Shown one piece after another: positions 1-8,807 of a DNA stretch of 64,000 nt. The stretch is from Lichenibacterium ramalinae (lineage in GTDB: Bacteria; Pseudomonadota; Alphaproteobacteria; Rhizobiales; Beijerinckiaceae). The DNA lies in the NCBI RefSeq assembly GCF_004137085.1, contig NZ_QYBC01000001.1, positions 372,001 through 436,000 of the forward strand, given 5' to 3'. Each line of letters opens with the position of its first letter. The stretch's first letter is position 1. The translations under genes and the position numbers were made by a program. The notes under the pieces are model-generated. The model did not search any database, was not told the DNA's origin, and saw only the letters and a list, made by a program, of their open reading frames with translations.

Positions 1-1744
1 GGGTGGCGCCGCCCGCCAGCGTCACCCGCAGGCTGAGGGCCGGCGGCCGGAACAGCAGGGCGGCGAGCCGCCCCAGCAGGGTTTCGCCCACGGTGATGCG
101 GGCGAAGACCGGCCCGCGGGTCGGCAGCGCCACGGGCTCGCCGAGCCGGGCCGCGAGCCGCACCGGCGGCCCGAGCACGTCGGGCAGCGGCGCCGCCCGG
201 CGCTTCAACGCCACCCAGTCGCCGATCTTCAGCGTGGGCTCGTAGCGCTCCAGCAGCGCCGGCCACAGCGCGCCCTCCGTCATGGCGGGGTAGCGGTCGT
301 CGAGGCCGCCGGGGCCGAAGATCACCCAATCGGGCGCCGTGGGCCCGCCGTAGAACCGCGCGTTGGCGGCGATCAGCCCCGCCGTATAGGTCGAATATTC
401 CTGGAAGCTCGGCCGCGGCCGATAGTCGAGGCGGTTCGCCAGCACGGCGCTCTGGGCCGACGGCACGGTGTCGACGCCGCCGGCGAGCGCCGGCAGGGGC
501 TGGGCGGTGCGGATCGCCTCGAAGGCCGCCGCCTTGGCCTGCCGGGCCTCGGCGGCGAAGCGCGCGGGCGAGCGCAGGAACCGGCCCCAGGCGTCGATCT
601 CGGTGACGAGCTGCACCCGCATGTCGCCGTAGATCTCGGGAAGCTGTTCGGGCTGCCGGTCCGTGGCGGCGAGGAGGAACAGCGGCGCCACGACCCACAG
701 AACGGCCAGCGCCGCCGCCCCGAGCGCCGCGGCGCCCGCCGGGGAGCGCCGCAGCACGGGGCCGACGGCGAGCGCGAGGGCGGCCAGGCCGAGCAGCGAC
801 CAGGCGATCTGCGGGTGGGTGTCGGCCCGGACGAAGCCGGCCTTGAGGGCCAGCACGAGGGCGACGGAGCAGCCCAGCGCCGCGCTCGTCCGCCCCCAGC
901 CGCCGGGGGGGCCGCACAGGGCCGCCACTGCGACCAGCCCGGCGGCGGCCGCCAGATAGGCCAGGATCTCGCCGCGGGCGGCCGGCAGGTACATGGCTTC
1001 GCCGTAGCCCGCCGCCACCTGGCCCTGCAGGTCGAGATAGGCCGGCAGGTCGGCGAGGCGCTGCCCGCAGGCCAGGAAGGCAGCGAGGGCCGCGCCGAGG
1101 ACCACCGGCACGAGGAGCGGCCAGCGCCGGCGGGCCAGCACGGCCCGGGCATCGGCCAGGACCGCGAGGCCGAGCGCCAGGACGCCGTAGCTCGTCTTGG
1201 CGAGGGCCAGGACGCCGAGCAGGGCGAAGCCGGACAGCACGGCGGCCCGCGCCGCGCGGTGCCGCGGCGGCCGCGACAGATCCAGCAGCAGCAGCGCCAC
1301 GGCGAGCGCGAAATAGAAGCTGTCCTGGTCCTGGGCGAGGTCGGCGGCGAGGCCGGCGGCGGTGCCGAGCGCCGCCAGGCCGACGAGGAGGCCGCCCCGC
1401 GCCCGGCCGGCGACGGCGAGGCCAGCCAGGCAGGCGACGGCGCCGCCGCCGGCCAGCGCCACCGCCAGCAGCACGGGCAGGTCCCGAACGAGATAGCCGT
1501 CGGTGAAGTAGCGCGTCACCAGGGCCGAGGCCGGCCCGTAGGTGAAGGCGAGGTCGACGCCCCAGCGCGCCGGGCGCGTCGCCGCCTCGCCCAGCACCGC
1601 CACCCAGGAGGCGTCGAGCCCACCCGAGGGAAAGCCGATCGACAGGGGACGGAGCACGAAGACCAGCGTGGCCACCGCCACGGTCAGCCAGGCCACGAGG
1701 ACCGCGGCGCCAGGCCCGGTCCCCCTCACGTCGCCCCTCGCCAC
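1..1744 (-). CDS. Polytopic membrane protein, GT-C-like layout (partial)
   Basis: This integral membrane protein is incomplete: the reading frame runs off the left window edge with no stop codon. The roughly 580 visible residues start with a hydrophobic helix. A loop follows carrying 'GGLDASW' and 'DLAFTYGPAS', then about nine further hydrophobic helices and a soluble tail with 'LERYEPTLKIGDW'. A GLD...FTYGP loop straight after the first helix recalls uncharacterised bacterial membrane proteins laid out like GT-C glycosyltransferases. I see no proven catalytic motif, so glycosyl transfer is only a guess. I chose GTG 1744 because GGGGAGG lies six bases upstream. GTG 1729 in the same frame, with its own GAGGGG, is the alternative. 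Nothing else appears to be in its transcription unit. Confidence 0.75.
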   Translation of the reverse strand, partial: MARGDVRGTGPGAAVLVAWLTVAVATLVFVLRPLSIGFPSGGLDASWVAVLGEAATRPARWGVDLAFTYGPASALVTRYFTDGYLVRDLPVLLAVALAGGGAVACLAGLAVAGRARGGLLVGLAALGTAAGLAADLAQDQDSFYFALAVALLLLDLSRPPRHRAARAAVLSGFALLGVLALAKTSYGVLALGLAVLADARAVLARRRWPLLVPVVLGAALAAFLACGQRLADLPAYLDLQGQVAAGYGEAMYLPAARGEILAYLAAAAGLVAVAALCGPPGGWGRTSAALGCSVALVLALKAGFVRADTHPQIAWSLLGLAALALAVGPVLRRSPAGAAALGAAALAVLWVVAPLFLLAATDRQPEQLPEIYGDMRVQLVTEIDAWGRFLRSPARFAAEARQAKAAAFEAIRTAQPLPALAGGVDTVPSAQSAVLANRLDYRPRPSFQEYSTYTAGLIAANARFYGGPTAPDWVIFGPGGLDDRYPAMTEGALWPALLERYEPTLKIGDWVALKRRAAPLPDVLGPPVRLAARLGEPVALPTRGPVFARITVGETLLGRLAALLFRPPALSLRVTLAGGAT

Positions 1745-1855
1745 CCCGCGCCTCCCCGCCGTCCGCGCCGCCTGCGCCCTCCGCGCCCTCTGGCGCCGGC
1801 GGCCTGCATAGCGGGTCGGGGCCGCGCAGGGCAAACGGCCGGGGCGAGCCGGCGC

Positions 1856-2740
1856 TCACCGGGCGTCGCCCCGTCGCCGCGCGGGCTTGGCGCCGGCGGC
1901 ATCGCGGGCGCTGTCGCCCGTGCCCCGGACCTGGACGATGCGCTGCAGCGTGTCGAACCAGAACGGGGCGCCGAACAGGGAGGCGGCGGCGACCGTCAGC
2001 CAGCCCAGCACCATCCAGGTCAGGCCGAACGGCGAGGACCGCCGGCCGTCGACGTCCCAATCCACCCAGCCGATCAACGTGGCCTTGTCGAGGAGCCCGA
2101 TGGCGTCCGTCGGGCTCGGAAGCACCGTCGGCCGGACGCCGAGTTCGCTGACCAGCGCCGGCCGATGCCAGATGGCCTCGGCCAGGTGGAAGGCATCGGC
2201 GTTGAGGACGACGCAGATCGCCAGGGCGGCCGCGAAGGCGATGGCCTGGGTGTCGCGCTTGTACCAGCCGCTCAGCCGGTCCATCGCGGCATCGAACCAG
2301 GCGCCGACCGCCGCCTGGAACTTCGCCGCGTCGCCGTCGGCCTGCGCGAGAAGCGCCGTGAGGGCGGCCCGGAGCTGGGCGTCGGGGATGGCGGCGATGG
2401 TGGCGGCCAGGGACTGGCCACCGGTCCCGGCGTCGAGGATGTCCAGGAAGGCGATCGAGAACTGCCTCGTCTCGATGTAGGCGGGCTGCTGCGACAGTTG
2501 CCTGACGGTGTCTGCCTTGCCGCTGGCGAGCGGATTGAGGATCGCGTGATTGTAGAGGTCACGGGCGAGGCCCGTGAAGTCCTTGTCGTTCACCAGGGCC
2601 TGGATGCCCTGCCGCAGCGTGGTTTGGCGCAGCTTGAACGCGGAGCCGATCGCCTCGGTCACCGCGCTCGCCGCCAGGCTGACGCCCATGAAGGTGAAGA
2701 CCAGCCCGATGACGACGTCGAGGATCGCACTGTTGAACAT
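1856..2740 (-). CDS. Membrane protein paired with haem peroxidase
   Basis: A 294-residue membrane protein of unknown function. It opens with a strong hydrophobic helix (residues ~4-28, 'LDVVIGLVFTFMGVSLAAS') followed by 'AVTEAIGSAFKLR'. This opening matches a widespread uncharacterised family that I recognise only by that pattern. A mainly soluble stretch of about 110 residues follows, then a second helix ('IAFAAALAICVVLNA') and a third near the C terminus ('GLTWMVLGWLTVAAASLFG'). The end is basic. It starts 12 bases after the stop of the peroxidase gene, so the two should be co-transcribed, and it may anchor or help export that enzyme. That role is inferred from position only. Confidence 0.75.
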   Translation of the reverse strand: MFNSAILDVVIGLVFTFMGVSLAASAVTEAIGSAFKLRQTTLRQGIQALVNDKDFTGLARDLYNHAILNPLASGKADTVRQLSQQPAYIETRQFSIAFLDILDAGTGGQSLAATIAAIPDAQLRAALTALLAQADGDAAKFQAAVGAWFDAAMDRLSGWYKRDTQAIAFAAALAICVVLNADAFHLAEAIWHRPALVSELGVRPTVLPSPTDAIGLLDKATLIGWVDWDVDGRRSSPFGLTWMVLGWLTVAAASLFGAPFWFDTLQRIVQVRGTGDSARDAAGAKPARRRGDAR

Positions 2741-2752
2741 CGGCCCGGGCCG

Positions 2753-4435
2753 TCAGCTCAAGGCATATTCGATCAGGCGGGCCAGGGTCATCTGCCCACC
2801 CGCGATCTGCGGCAACGGCGTGAAGCCGCGGTTGCTGTGGAGAAAGGACGACTTGTCCATCCAGAGCAGGCCGAGCAGTGTTTCGCAGATGATGCGGCTG
2901 CCGACGGGGCCGAGATGCTGCCCGCCGAAGCCGATCATCGGATCGTCCGGACGATGCTTCACTCCGTAGTATTCCGCCTCGCGCAGGATGTAGAACCACA
3001 GCGGGCAGTTGCCGGCCAGGACGCAGCCGTTGTCCATGCCCCAGTCCTCGAACACCTTGGCGCGGGCATCGGTCGTGGTCTGGACGTCCGCCTTGGCTTC
3101 GGCGTCGAGCTTGGCGCTGTCGAGGAGGCGCGAGCCGGCGCTCCAGATGATCTCGTCCGTCAGCGGCAGCACGCCCAGGAGCTTGGCGACCGCCTGGCCG
3201 GAGGGCAGGCCGAGGGTCTGCCCGCGCTCCAGATTGCGGAAGGCGAGGTTGCCCACCATCGTCGAGAGCTTGGCCGGCGTATCGGTGTCCTTGAAGAACT
3301 CCGGCAGGTCCTGCAACGGCCCGGTCAGCAGGGCGTCGATGCGATACGACGGCTGCGGCACCTTCATGCCGCCCGCCGCCGCCCCGGGTCCGGCGGGAAG
3401 GTCGAGGAAGAAGCCGAAGTCCAGCCCCCAGACATCGGCCAACGGCCCCGGAAAGCCGTTGAGATTGTGAGTAAGGTCGGTCTCGTCGCGGGTGAAGGTC
3501 GGGATGCGCGTCTTGGGCTCGGGTGGCACCCCCTTGGCGGTCGTCACGACGCTGTTCAGCGAATAGCTCGGCCGGATCATGGAATGGCCGAAGCGGAAGG
3601 CCGCGCCTGCGAACTCGATCGGCATGTAGGCGAACTTCGCCTCGGTCTTGAGGTAGTTGGGCAGGCGCGGCATCTCGCCGAAGTTCAAGACTTCGGTGAG
3701 GATGCCGGGCAGGCAGATGTGCCGCAGGTAATCGAACACCACGACATATTGGTAGTGCCAGCGAACGATGTTGGCGGCCGTGCGGAAACGGCTGCCCTTG
3801 ACCGCCGGGTCGAAGCCGAAGCTGGTCAGCATGGCGGTGTCGGCCGCGACCTTGTTGTGGAACTGGATCATGGCGCCGTGGAACTGCGAGACGATCTTGT
3901 TCTCGTCGTTGCGCTTGTCGCCCAGGATCGGCGTGCCGTCGGGCAACCGCGGCAGGTCGGCCTTGGTGCCCGTCACGGCATCGGCATGGCCGGGAACGCG
4001 GCCCACCCGCAGGCTGAACCCGTCCTTCTCGTACATGTACGGCTGATCGTCCGGACCCCGGCCATACATGTTGTCGAGGTCGAGGGCGGGCGAGCGGAAG
4101 TCGACGAGGGCGCCCACATCGACCGCACTCGTGTTGAACGGTGTCGGGTCGAAGGTGATGTCGTGGTCGATGAACTGCCCGAAGTAGGTATAGCCCGCAG
4201 GGATCGACGGATTCTCGTCGATCGGCTCCAGATCCGTGATGGGGGCGCCGATGTCGGGTTTGATCATCGCCGTCGCGAGGGCCATCAGCGCCTCCTGGGG
4301 CAGCTTCTGGGCCGAGGGTGCATCGAACATCGCCCCGTAGCGGCCGTAGGCGACGCCGGGATTGGCACCCGCCACGAAGCCTCGATTGTCGTTGCCGTGA
4401 GAACTCTTCAATGCAGGTATTGTGAAATCGGTCAT
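2753..4435 (-). CDS. Animal-type haem peroxidase
   Basis: A 560-residue peroxidase of the animal/bacterial haem peroxidase superfamily, which oxidises small substrates or halides with hydrogen peroxide. The distal-side signature 'GQFIDHDITFDPTP' (residues ~86-99) supplies the distal His and the haem-linked Asp. 'FRFGHSMIRPSY' (~282-293) supplies the proximal His. 'NLERGQTLGLP' near residue 405 corresponds to the family's RGRDHGLP-like segment, here degenerate. There is no N-terminal signal peptide, so it is either cytoplasmic or exported by a non-Sec route. A membrane protein gene follows 12 bases downstream. The upstream region is unusually AT-rich for this window and holds two inverted repeats. 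The physiological substrate cannot be read from the sequence. Confidence 0.88.
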   Translation of the reverse strand: MTDFTIPALKSSHGNDNRGFVAGANPGVAYGRYGAMFDAPSAQKLPQEALMALATAMIKPDIGAPITDLEPIDENPSIPAGYTYFGQFIDHDITFDPTPFNTSAVDVGALVDFRSPALDLDNMYGRGPDDQPYMYEKDGFSLRVGRVPGHADAVTGTKADLPRLPDGTPILGDKRNDENKIVSQFHGAMIQFHNKVAADTAMLTSFGFDPAVKGSRFRTAANIVRWHYQYVVVFDYLRHICLPGILTEVLNFGEMPRLPNYLKTEAKFAYMPIEFAGAAFRFGHSMIRPSYSLNSVVTTAKGVPPEPKTRIPTFTRDETDLTHNLNGFPGPLADVWGLDFGFFLDLPAGPGAAAGGMKVPQPSYRIDALLTGPLQDLPEFFKDTDTPAKLSTMVGNLAFRNLERGQTLGLPSGQAVAKLLGVLPLTDEIIWSAGSRLLDSAKLDAEAKADVQTTTDARAKVFEDWGMDNGCVLAGNCPLWFYILREAEYYGVKHRPDDPMIGFGGQHLGPVGSRIICETLLGLLWMDKSSFLHSNRGFTPLPQIAGGQMTLARLIEYALS

Positions 4436-4532
4436 GTGACGACCCGATAGATCAGGTGGTCAAAAAAATGGTGCGGACCGGTCCCGGCCCGTCCGTTACG
4501 CCGCTCTGTTCGAATAAAATCGAAGCAGGTCG

Positions 4533-4549
4533 TCCGATCACCGATCGGA
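4533..4549. promoter_or_regulatory. Inverted repeat TCCGATC-3-GATCGGA
   Basis: A perfect 7-base dyad with a 3-base spacer (TCCGATC ACC GATCGGA), about 100 bases upstream of the peroxidase start. Size and position suit a dimeric regulator, but I cannot name one. A small hairpin is the alternative. Confidence 0.35.
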
Positions 4550-4577
4550 TCCATGGCGGGCTGATTTGGCAAAGATG

Positions 4578-4591
4578 CTGAAATTTTTCAG
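4578..4591. promoter_or_regulatory. AT-rich inverted repeat CTGAAA-TT-TTTCAG
   Basis: A perfect 6-base dyad with a 2-base spacer in the AT-rich part of the divergent region upstream of the peroxidase gene. AT-rich dyads are rare in this window, so it may be an operator. No regulator can be assigned. Confidence 0.3.
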
Positions 4592-4983
4592 AAAGATAGA
4601 AGGAAGCGCAATTCGACCGACGGCGATTTTGACCTATCGGTGCGGTACGTCGGACAGATCCGACCAGATCGCCAGGCCAAATGGGCCGGGGAAATACATT
4701 GGCGATCTCGAACGAACGCTAGGATCGAATGGGCGCCCGTGTCAATGGCTTTGTGCCCGTCGTCGAGGCCAGCCTGCTCACCGCTTCGGGGATCGCGGCC
4801 GATGCTGTCCGGTCGGCGGTCGTCCATCCCCGCCTCCGCACCGCGCTCCCGGAACCGGCCTCCTCCCGTCCGCCCCACCGCCCGGCCGGGGCCGTGTTGC
4901 CGAAGGGCGGGCTCGGGCGTTAGACCACGGCGGCGGCCGGATTCGGCGCGACGCCGCGAGTTGTTCGGAAAGGACCCGAGCCC

Positions 4984-5280
4984 ATGGTCTATGTGATCGC
5001 GACACTGCACATCCATCCCGAGAAGCGCGCGGACTTCCTCGAAGACGCCCGCACCGTGATCGCCCACACCGTCAAGGAGGAGGGATGCCTCTCCTATGAC
5101 CTCACCAGTTCCATCACCGAGCCGAACGAGTTCGTCTTCGTGGAGCGCTGGGCGTCGCGCGAGGCGCTGGCCGCCCATTTCGACACGCCGCACCTCCAGG
5201 ACTGGCGCCGCGTCTCGGCGGACTACCTCGCGGACCGCAAGGTCGAGGTGGTGCATGCCGCCCGCGTCGAAGAGCTTTGA
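4984..5280 (+). CDS. ABM-domain monooxygenase-like protein
   Basis: A 98-residue protein of the antibiotic biosynthesis monooxygenase (ABM) fold. This is a dimeric alpha/beta ferredoxin-like barrel also found in YgiN-type quinol monooxygenases. The pattern '[18 protein letters not shown]', 'EEGCLSYDL', '[22 protein letters not shown]' spans the whole domain. The length is typical and there is no signal peptide, so it should be cytoplasmic. AAGGA lies about nine bases before the ATG. It ends 46 bases before ureE and may be co-transcribed with the urease accessory genes, though no functional link is known to me. Substrate unknown; some family members act in haem or quinone chemistry. Confidence 0.85.
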   Translation: MVYVIATLHIHPEKRADFLEDARTVIAHTVKEEGCLSYDLTSSITEPNEFVFVERWASREALAAHFDTPHLQDWRRVSADYLADRKVEVVHAARVEEL

Positions 5281-5326
5281 GCCGACCGACGCCTCCCCTG
5301 CAGCCCGTGCCCTCGAGGACCAGCCC

Positions 5327-6055
5327 TTGATCCGCGCCACCACAGTCCTGCCCCGCGGCCACTGGCCCGAGGACCACGCCGCCGCGGCCGTCGCCGACAC
5401 CGTCGTGCTCGACTTCGACGACCGTCACCGCCGCCGCATCGCCATGACGGGCACGGGCGGGCTCGCCTTCCTGCTCGACCTCGACGAGGCGGTGGCGCTG
5501 CGCGGCGGCGACGGCCTCGTGCTCGACGACGGCCGCGTCGTCGAGGTCGTGGCCGCCCCCGAGGCGCTGATCGAGGTGCGGGGCCGCACGCCGGGGGACC
5601 TCGTGCGCCTCGCCTGGCACATCGGCAACCGGCACCTGTCGGCCCAGGTCATGTCCAACGCGCTGCGGCTGCGCGGCGACCACGTCATCGAGGACATGCT
5701 GCGCGGCCTCGGCGCCGCCGTGGTGGCCATCGAGGCGCCCTTCGATCCCGAAGGCGGCGCCTATGCGGGCGCGGGCCACGGCACGGTCGACCACCACAAG
5801 CACGGCGACGGACCCAAGGACGATCGCAAGAAGCACGGCAAGCACGACCACAAGCACGACAAGCACGATCACAAGGCCGAGAAGCACGGCCACGACCACC
5901 GGCACGGCGACGGGCACCGCCACAAGGACGACAAGGCGGGCCATGCCGAGCCCGGCCCCGAGGACGGCAAGGACGACCACAAGCACAAGCACGGTCACAA
6001 GCACGACCACGACCACAAGCACGACCACAAGCACGACCACAAGCACGACCATTGA
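5327..6055 (+). CDS. ureE: Urease accessory protein UreE, long His tail
   Basis: Nickel metallochaperone that carries Ni to the UreFGD-urease activation complex in the cytoplasm. Residues 1-~150 form the usual two-domain UreE core, with '[14 protein letters not shown]' and '[13 protein letters not shown]' carrying the conserved metal-site His region. Residues ~150-242 are an extreme His/Lys/Asp tail with about 30 histidines in some 90 residues, ending in four HDHK-type units. Tails of this kind bind many nickel ions in Klebsiella UreE. I start it at TTG 5327, with GAGG about eight bases upstream; no in-frame ATG or GTG fits. The stop overlaps the TTG start of ureF. The tail DNA is a 12-base tandem repeat and is prone to slippage. 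Confidence 0.9.
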   Translation: MIRATTVLPRGHWPEDHAAAAVADTVVLDFDDRHRRRIAMTGTGGLAFLLDLDEAVALRGGDGLVLDDGRVVEVVAAPEALIEVRGRTPGDLVRLAWHIGNRHLSAQVMSNALRLRGDHVIEDMLRGLGAAVVAIEAPFDPEGGAYAGAGHGTVDHHKHGDGPKDDRKKHGKHDHKHDKHDHKAEKHGHDHRHGDGHRHKDDKAGHAEPGPEDGKDDHKHKHGHKHDHDHKHDHKHDHKHDH

Positions 6056-6740
6056 CGCCCCCCGACGCGGGCCCCTCCCCGCTGGAGCTCTTCGCCTGGC
6101 TGTCGCCGGCCTTCCCGGTCGGCGCCTTCGCCTATTCCCACGGGCTCGAGAGCGCGGTCGACGCCGGGCTGGTGCACGATGCCGCGACGCTGGAAGGCTG
6201 GCTCGGCGACCTGCTCGGCCACGGCTCGGCCCGGCAGGACGGCGTGCTGGCGGCCGAAGCCTGGCGGCTCGCCGCCGCTCCCCGGCCGCGTCACGACCTG
6301 CTCGGGGACCTCAGCGACCTCGCCCTCGCGCTGGCGCCGGGGCGGGAGCGGCGGCTCGAGACGGGCGGCACCGGCCGCGCCTTCGCCGAGGCCATCCGGG
6401 CCTCCTGGCCGGGGGCCGCCTGCCCGGGCCTGCCGGCCGAGGGCGACGTGGCCTATCCGGTGGCCTTCGGCGCCGCGGCCGGCACGGCGGGGCTGGCCCT
6501 CGTCCCCAGCCTGGAAGCTTTGGCGCTGGCCTTCGTGGGCAACCTCGTCTCGGCGGCGGTGCGGCTCGGCCCCATCGGGCAGACCGACGGGCAGCGCGTC
6601 ACGGCGGCGCTGCTGCCCCGGGCCCGGGCGCTCGGCGGCTGGGCGGCGGGCTCGACGCTCGACGATCTCGGCGGCTGTGCCCTAAGGTCGGACATCGCCG
6701 CCCTGCAGCACGAAACCCTGTATTCGAGGTTGTTCCGCTC

Positions 6741-6744
<4 letters not shown>
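6052..6744 (+). CDS. ureF: Urease accessory protein UreF
   Basis: A 230-residue cytoplasmic protein that bridges UreG and the urease apoprotein and gates nickel insertion. Family marks are visible: '[18 protein letters not shown]' near the N terminus, 'GTGRAF' mid-protein, and '[12 protein letters not shown]' towards the C terminus. Length is normal. Translation starts at TTG 6052, overlapping the ureE stop as TTGA. The gene ends in an ATGA overlap with ureG. The tight coupling suggests the three proteins are made in fixed proportion. Confidence 0.93.
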
Positions 6745-7358
<614 letters not shown>

Positions 7359-7474
7359 GGCGCCGCGGCTGAGGAACAGCGAAGCCTCTTTGAATCGGCC
7401 CGGGCTTGTCGGATAAGAAGCGCCGGCGCGCGTCGCCGCGGTGTCGCCGCGGTCCTCCTCGGGAAAGAAGCAGA

Positions 7475-8260
7475 ATGGCTTTCAACGGTATCCTTCGCCG
7501 GCTGGCGCTGATGGCGGCCGTGGCGGGCGGTCTCGCGGCGGCATCGCCCCCGGTTCTCGCCCAGACCACGCCGGCGACGCCGGCCGCCCCCACGCCGGCC
7601 ACGCCTGCGCCCCCGGCGCCGGTCCCGGCTCCCGCCACCCCGGCTCCCGCCATCTCGGCCCCGTCCACCCCGGCGCCTGCCGCCACCCCGCCGACCGCCG
7701 CCGCGCCCACGCCGGCGGCGCCCGACACCGCGGCGACGCCCGCACCCGCGGCCCCCGACGCCGGCGCCGCGCCAGCCTCGCCGCCCGACACGTCCATCAG
7801 CCAGACCATGACGCTGCAGCCCCACCCGGTGCTGCAGCTGAGCGGCCAGTCCACCTGGGACGACGGCTTCAAGACGCTGAACGACAGCTTCACCAAGCTC
7901 AACGAGGCGCTGGCCAAGGCCAAGATGCAGCCGACGGGCCACCCCATGGCGGTCTTCACCGAGACCGACGATGCCGGGTTCAAGTTCACCGCCATGGTGC
8001 CGGTGGCGGGCGACCCCGGCGCCAAGCCCGCCGACATGGCGGCCGACCTGTCCTTCGGCCAGTCGCCCGGCGGCAAGGTGATGAAGTTCCAGCACCGCAG
8101 CGCCTACGACGACATCGACTCCACCTACGAGGCCATCACGGCCTATCTCGACGAGAAGGGCCTTGAGGCGAAGAACATGTTCGCCGAGGAGTACCTCAAC
8201 CGCACCAAGAGCTCGGACGACAACACGCTCGAGGTGGACATCTACGTCTTCCTGAAGTGA
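7475..8260 (+). CDS. Exported GyrI-like domain protein, Pro/Ala linker
   Basis: A 261-residue exported protein. Residues 1-~28 are a Sec signal peptide ending 'PPVLAQ'. A low-complexity Ala/Pro/Thr linker of about 85 residues follows, reaching through the cell wall or periplasm. The C-terminal ~150 residues look like the GyrI/AraC effector-binding fold: 'KLNEALAKAKMQPTGHPMAVFTE' early and 'AYDDIDSTYEAITAYLDEKGL' late, ending in 'EVDIYVFLK'. This fold usually binds small ligands or drugs in the cytoplasm, so an exported version is less common. I chose ATG 7475 because it begins a clean signal peptide after GGGAAAGAAG. The stop overlaps the next gene (GTGA), so the two are likely made together. 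Confidence 0.75.
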   Translation: MAFNGILRRLALMAAVAGGLAAASPPVLAQTTPATPAAPTPATPAPPAPVPAPATPAPAISAPSTPAPAATPPTAAAPTPAAPDTAATPAPAAPDAGAAPASPPDTSISQTMTLQPHPVLQLSGQSTWDDGFKTLNDSFTKLNEALAKAKMQPTGHPMAVFTETDDAGFKFTAMVPVAGDPGAKPADMAADLSFGQSPGGKVMKFQHRSAYDDIDSTYEAITAYLDEKGLEAKNMFAEEYLNRTKSSDDNTLEVDIYVFLK

Positions 8261-8793
8261 CGCGGGCGGGCCTGCCGGGGGCTGCCCGGCAGACGGGCAC
8301 GGCGCGGCGAGGCGCGGCGGCGGCCCTCCTCCTGCTGCTGCTGCCCCTCGCCGGCTGTTCGGGCCTGCCGGACGCCGGCGGGGGGCCCGGCATCGTCGGT
8401 GCCGGTTCCCTGCCGGTCGACGTCGACGCGGCCCGCCGGGCCATCGCGCTCTACCGCGAGGCCCACGGCCTCGGCGCCGTGGAGGTCGACCCCGCGCTGA
8501 ACCGCGTCGCCCAGCGGCAGGCCGACGCCATGGCGCGGGCCGACACGCTGAGCCACACGCTGGCGGGCGACCTGTCGGCGCGGGTGGCGGCCGAAGGACT
8601 GCGCCGCGGCGCCGAGGCCGAGAACGTTTCGGCCGGCTACCCGAGCTTCGCGCGCGCGCTGCTCGGCTGGCAGCACTCGCCCGGCCACGACGCCAACCTG
8701 CTCTTCCGCCCCATCCGCCGCATCGGCATCGCGGCGGCGAGTGCCCCGGGCACCCGGTTCAAGACCTACTGGGCGCTGGTGATGACGGATTGA
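8257..8793 (+). CDS. CAP/SCP-domain lipoprotein
   Basis: A 178-residue predicted lipoprotein with a CAP (SCP/PR-1) domain. A hydrophobic leader ends in the lipobox 'LAGC' at residues ~31-34. The mature part shows 'AIALYREAHGLGAVEVDPALN', 'DTLSHTLAGDL', 'AENVSAGYPS' and 'GWQHSPGHDANLL'. These supply the two His and the Glu typical of the CAP cavity. Bacterial CAP proteins of this size are envelope-located and mostly of unknown role. The GTG start overlaps the stop of the preceding exported protein, which suggests a shared envelope function. Confidence 0.85.
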   Translation: MTRAGLPGAARQTGTARRGAAAALLLLLLPLAGCSGLPDAGGGPGIVGAGSLPVDVDAARRAIALYREAHGLGAVEVDPALNRVAQRQADAMARADTLSHTLAGDLSARVAAEGLRRGAEAENVSAGYPSFARALLGWQHSPGHDANLLFRPIRRIGIAAASAPGTRFKTYWALVMTD

Positions 8794-8807
8794 GGGAGGA
8801 GCGCGGC

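Larger units (their letters stand above)
4436..4983. other. AT-richer divergent intergenic region
   Basis: This 548-base gap lies between the leftward peroxidase gene and the rightward monooxygenase gene. Positions ~4440-4720 are clearly AT-richer than the rest of the window, with runs such as 'tcaaaaaaatgg' and 'gaaatttttcag'. It should hold both divergent promoters. Short frames cross it, but none has a ribosome site plus the codon bias of the neighbours, so I call no gene here. Two inverted repeats inside are listed separately. Confidence 0.6.

Noticed and set aside
815..4450. A 1211-codon plus-strand frame across the membrane protein and peroxidase genes
   Set aside because: It is antisense to two well-supported genes, is rich in Gly/Arg/Ala/His without any domain, and exists because GC-rich DNA lacks stop codons.
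4588..5400. A 270-codon minus-strand gene in the AT-richer region
   Set aside because: Its 3' part is antisense to the non-coding region and its 5' part to the ABM gene; no ribosome site and no family features.
5114..6052. A Val/Leu-rich minus-strand frame opposite ureE that looks like a membrane protein
   Set aside because: The apparent helices are the reverse complement of the His/Asp/Lys codons of the UreE tail.
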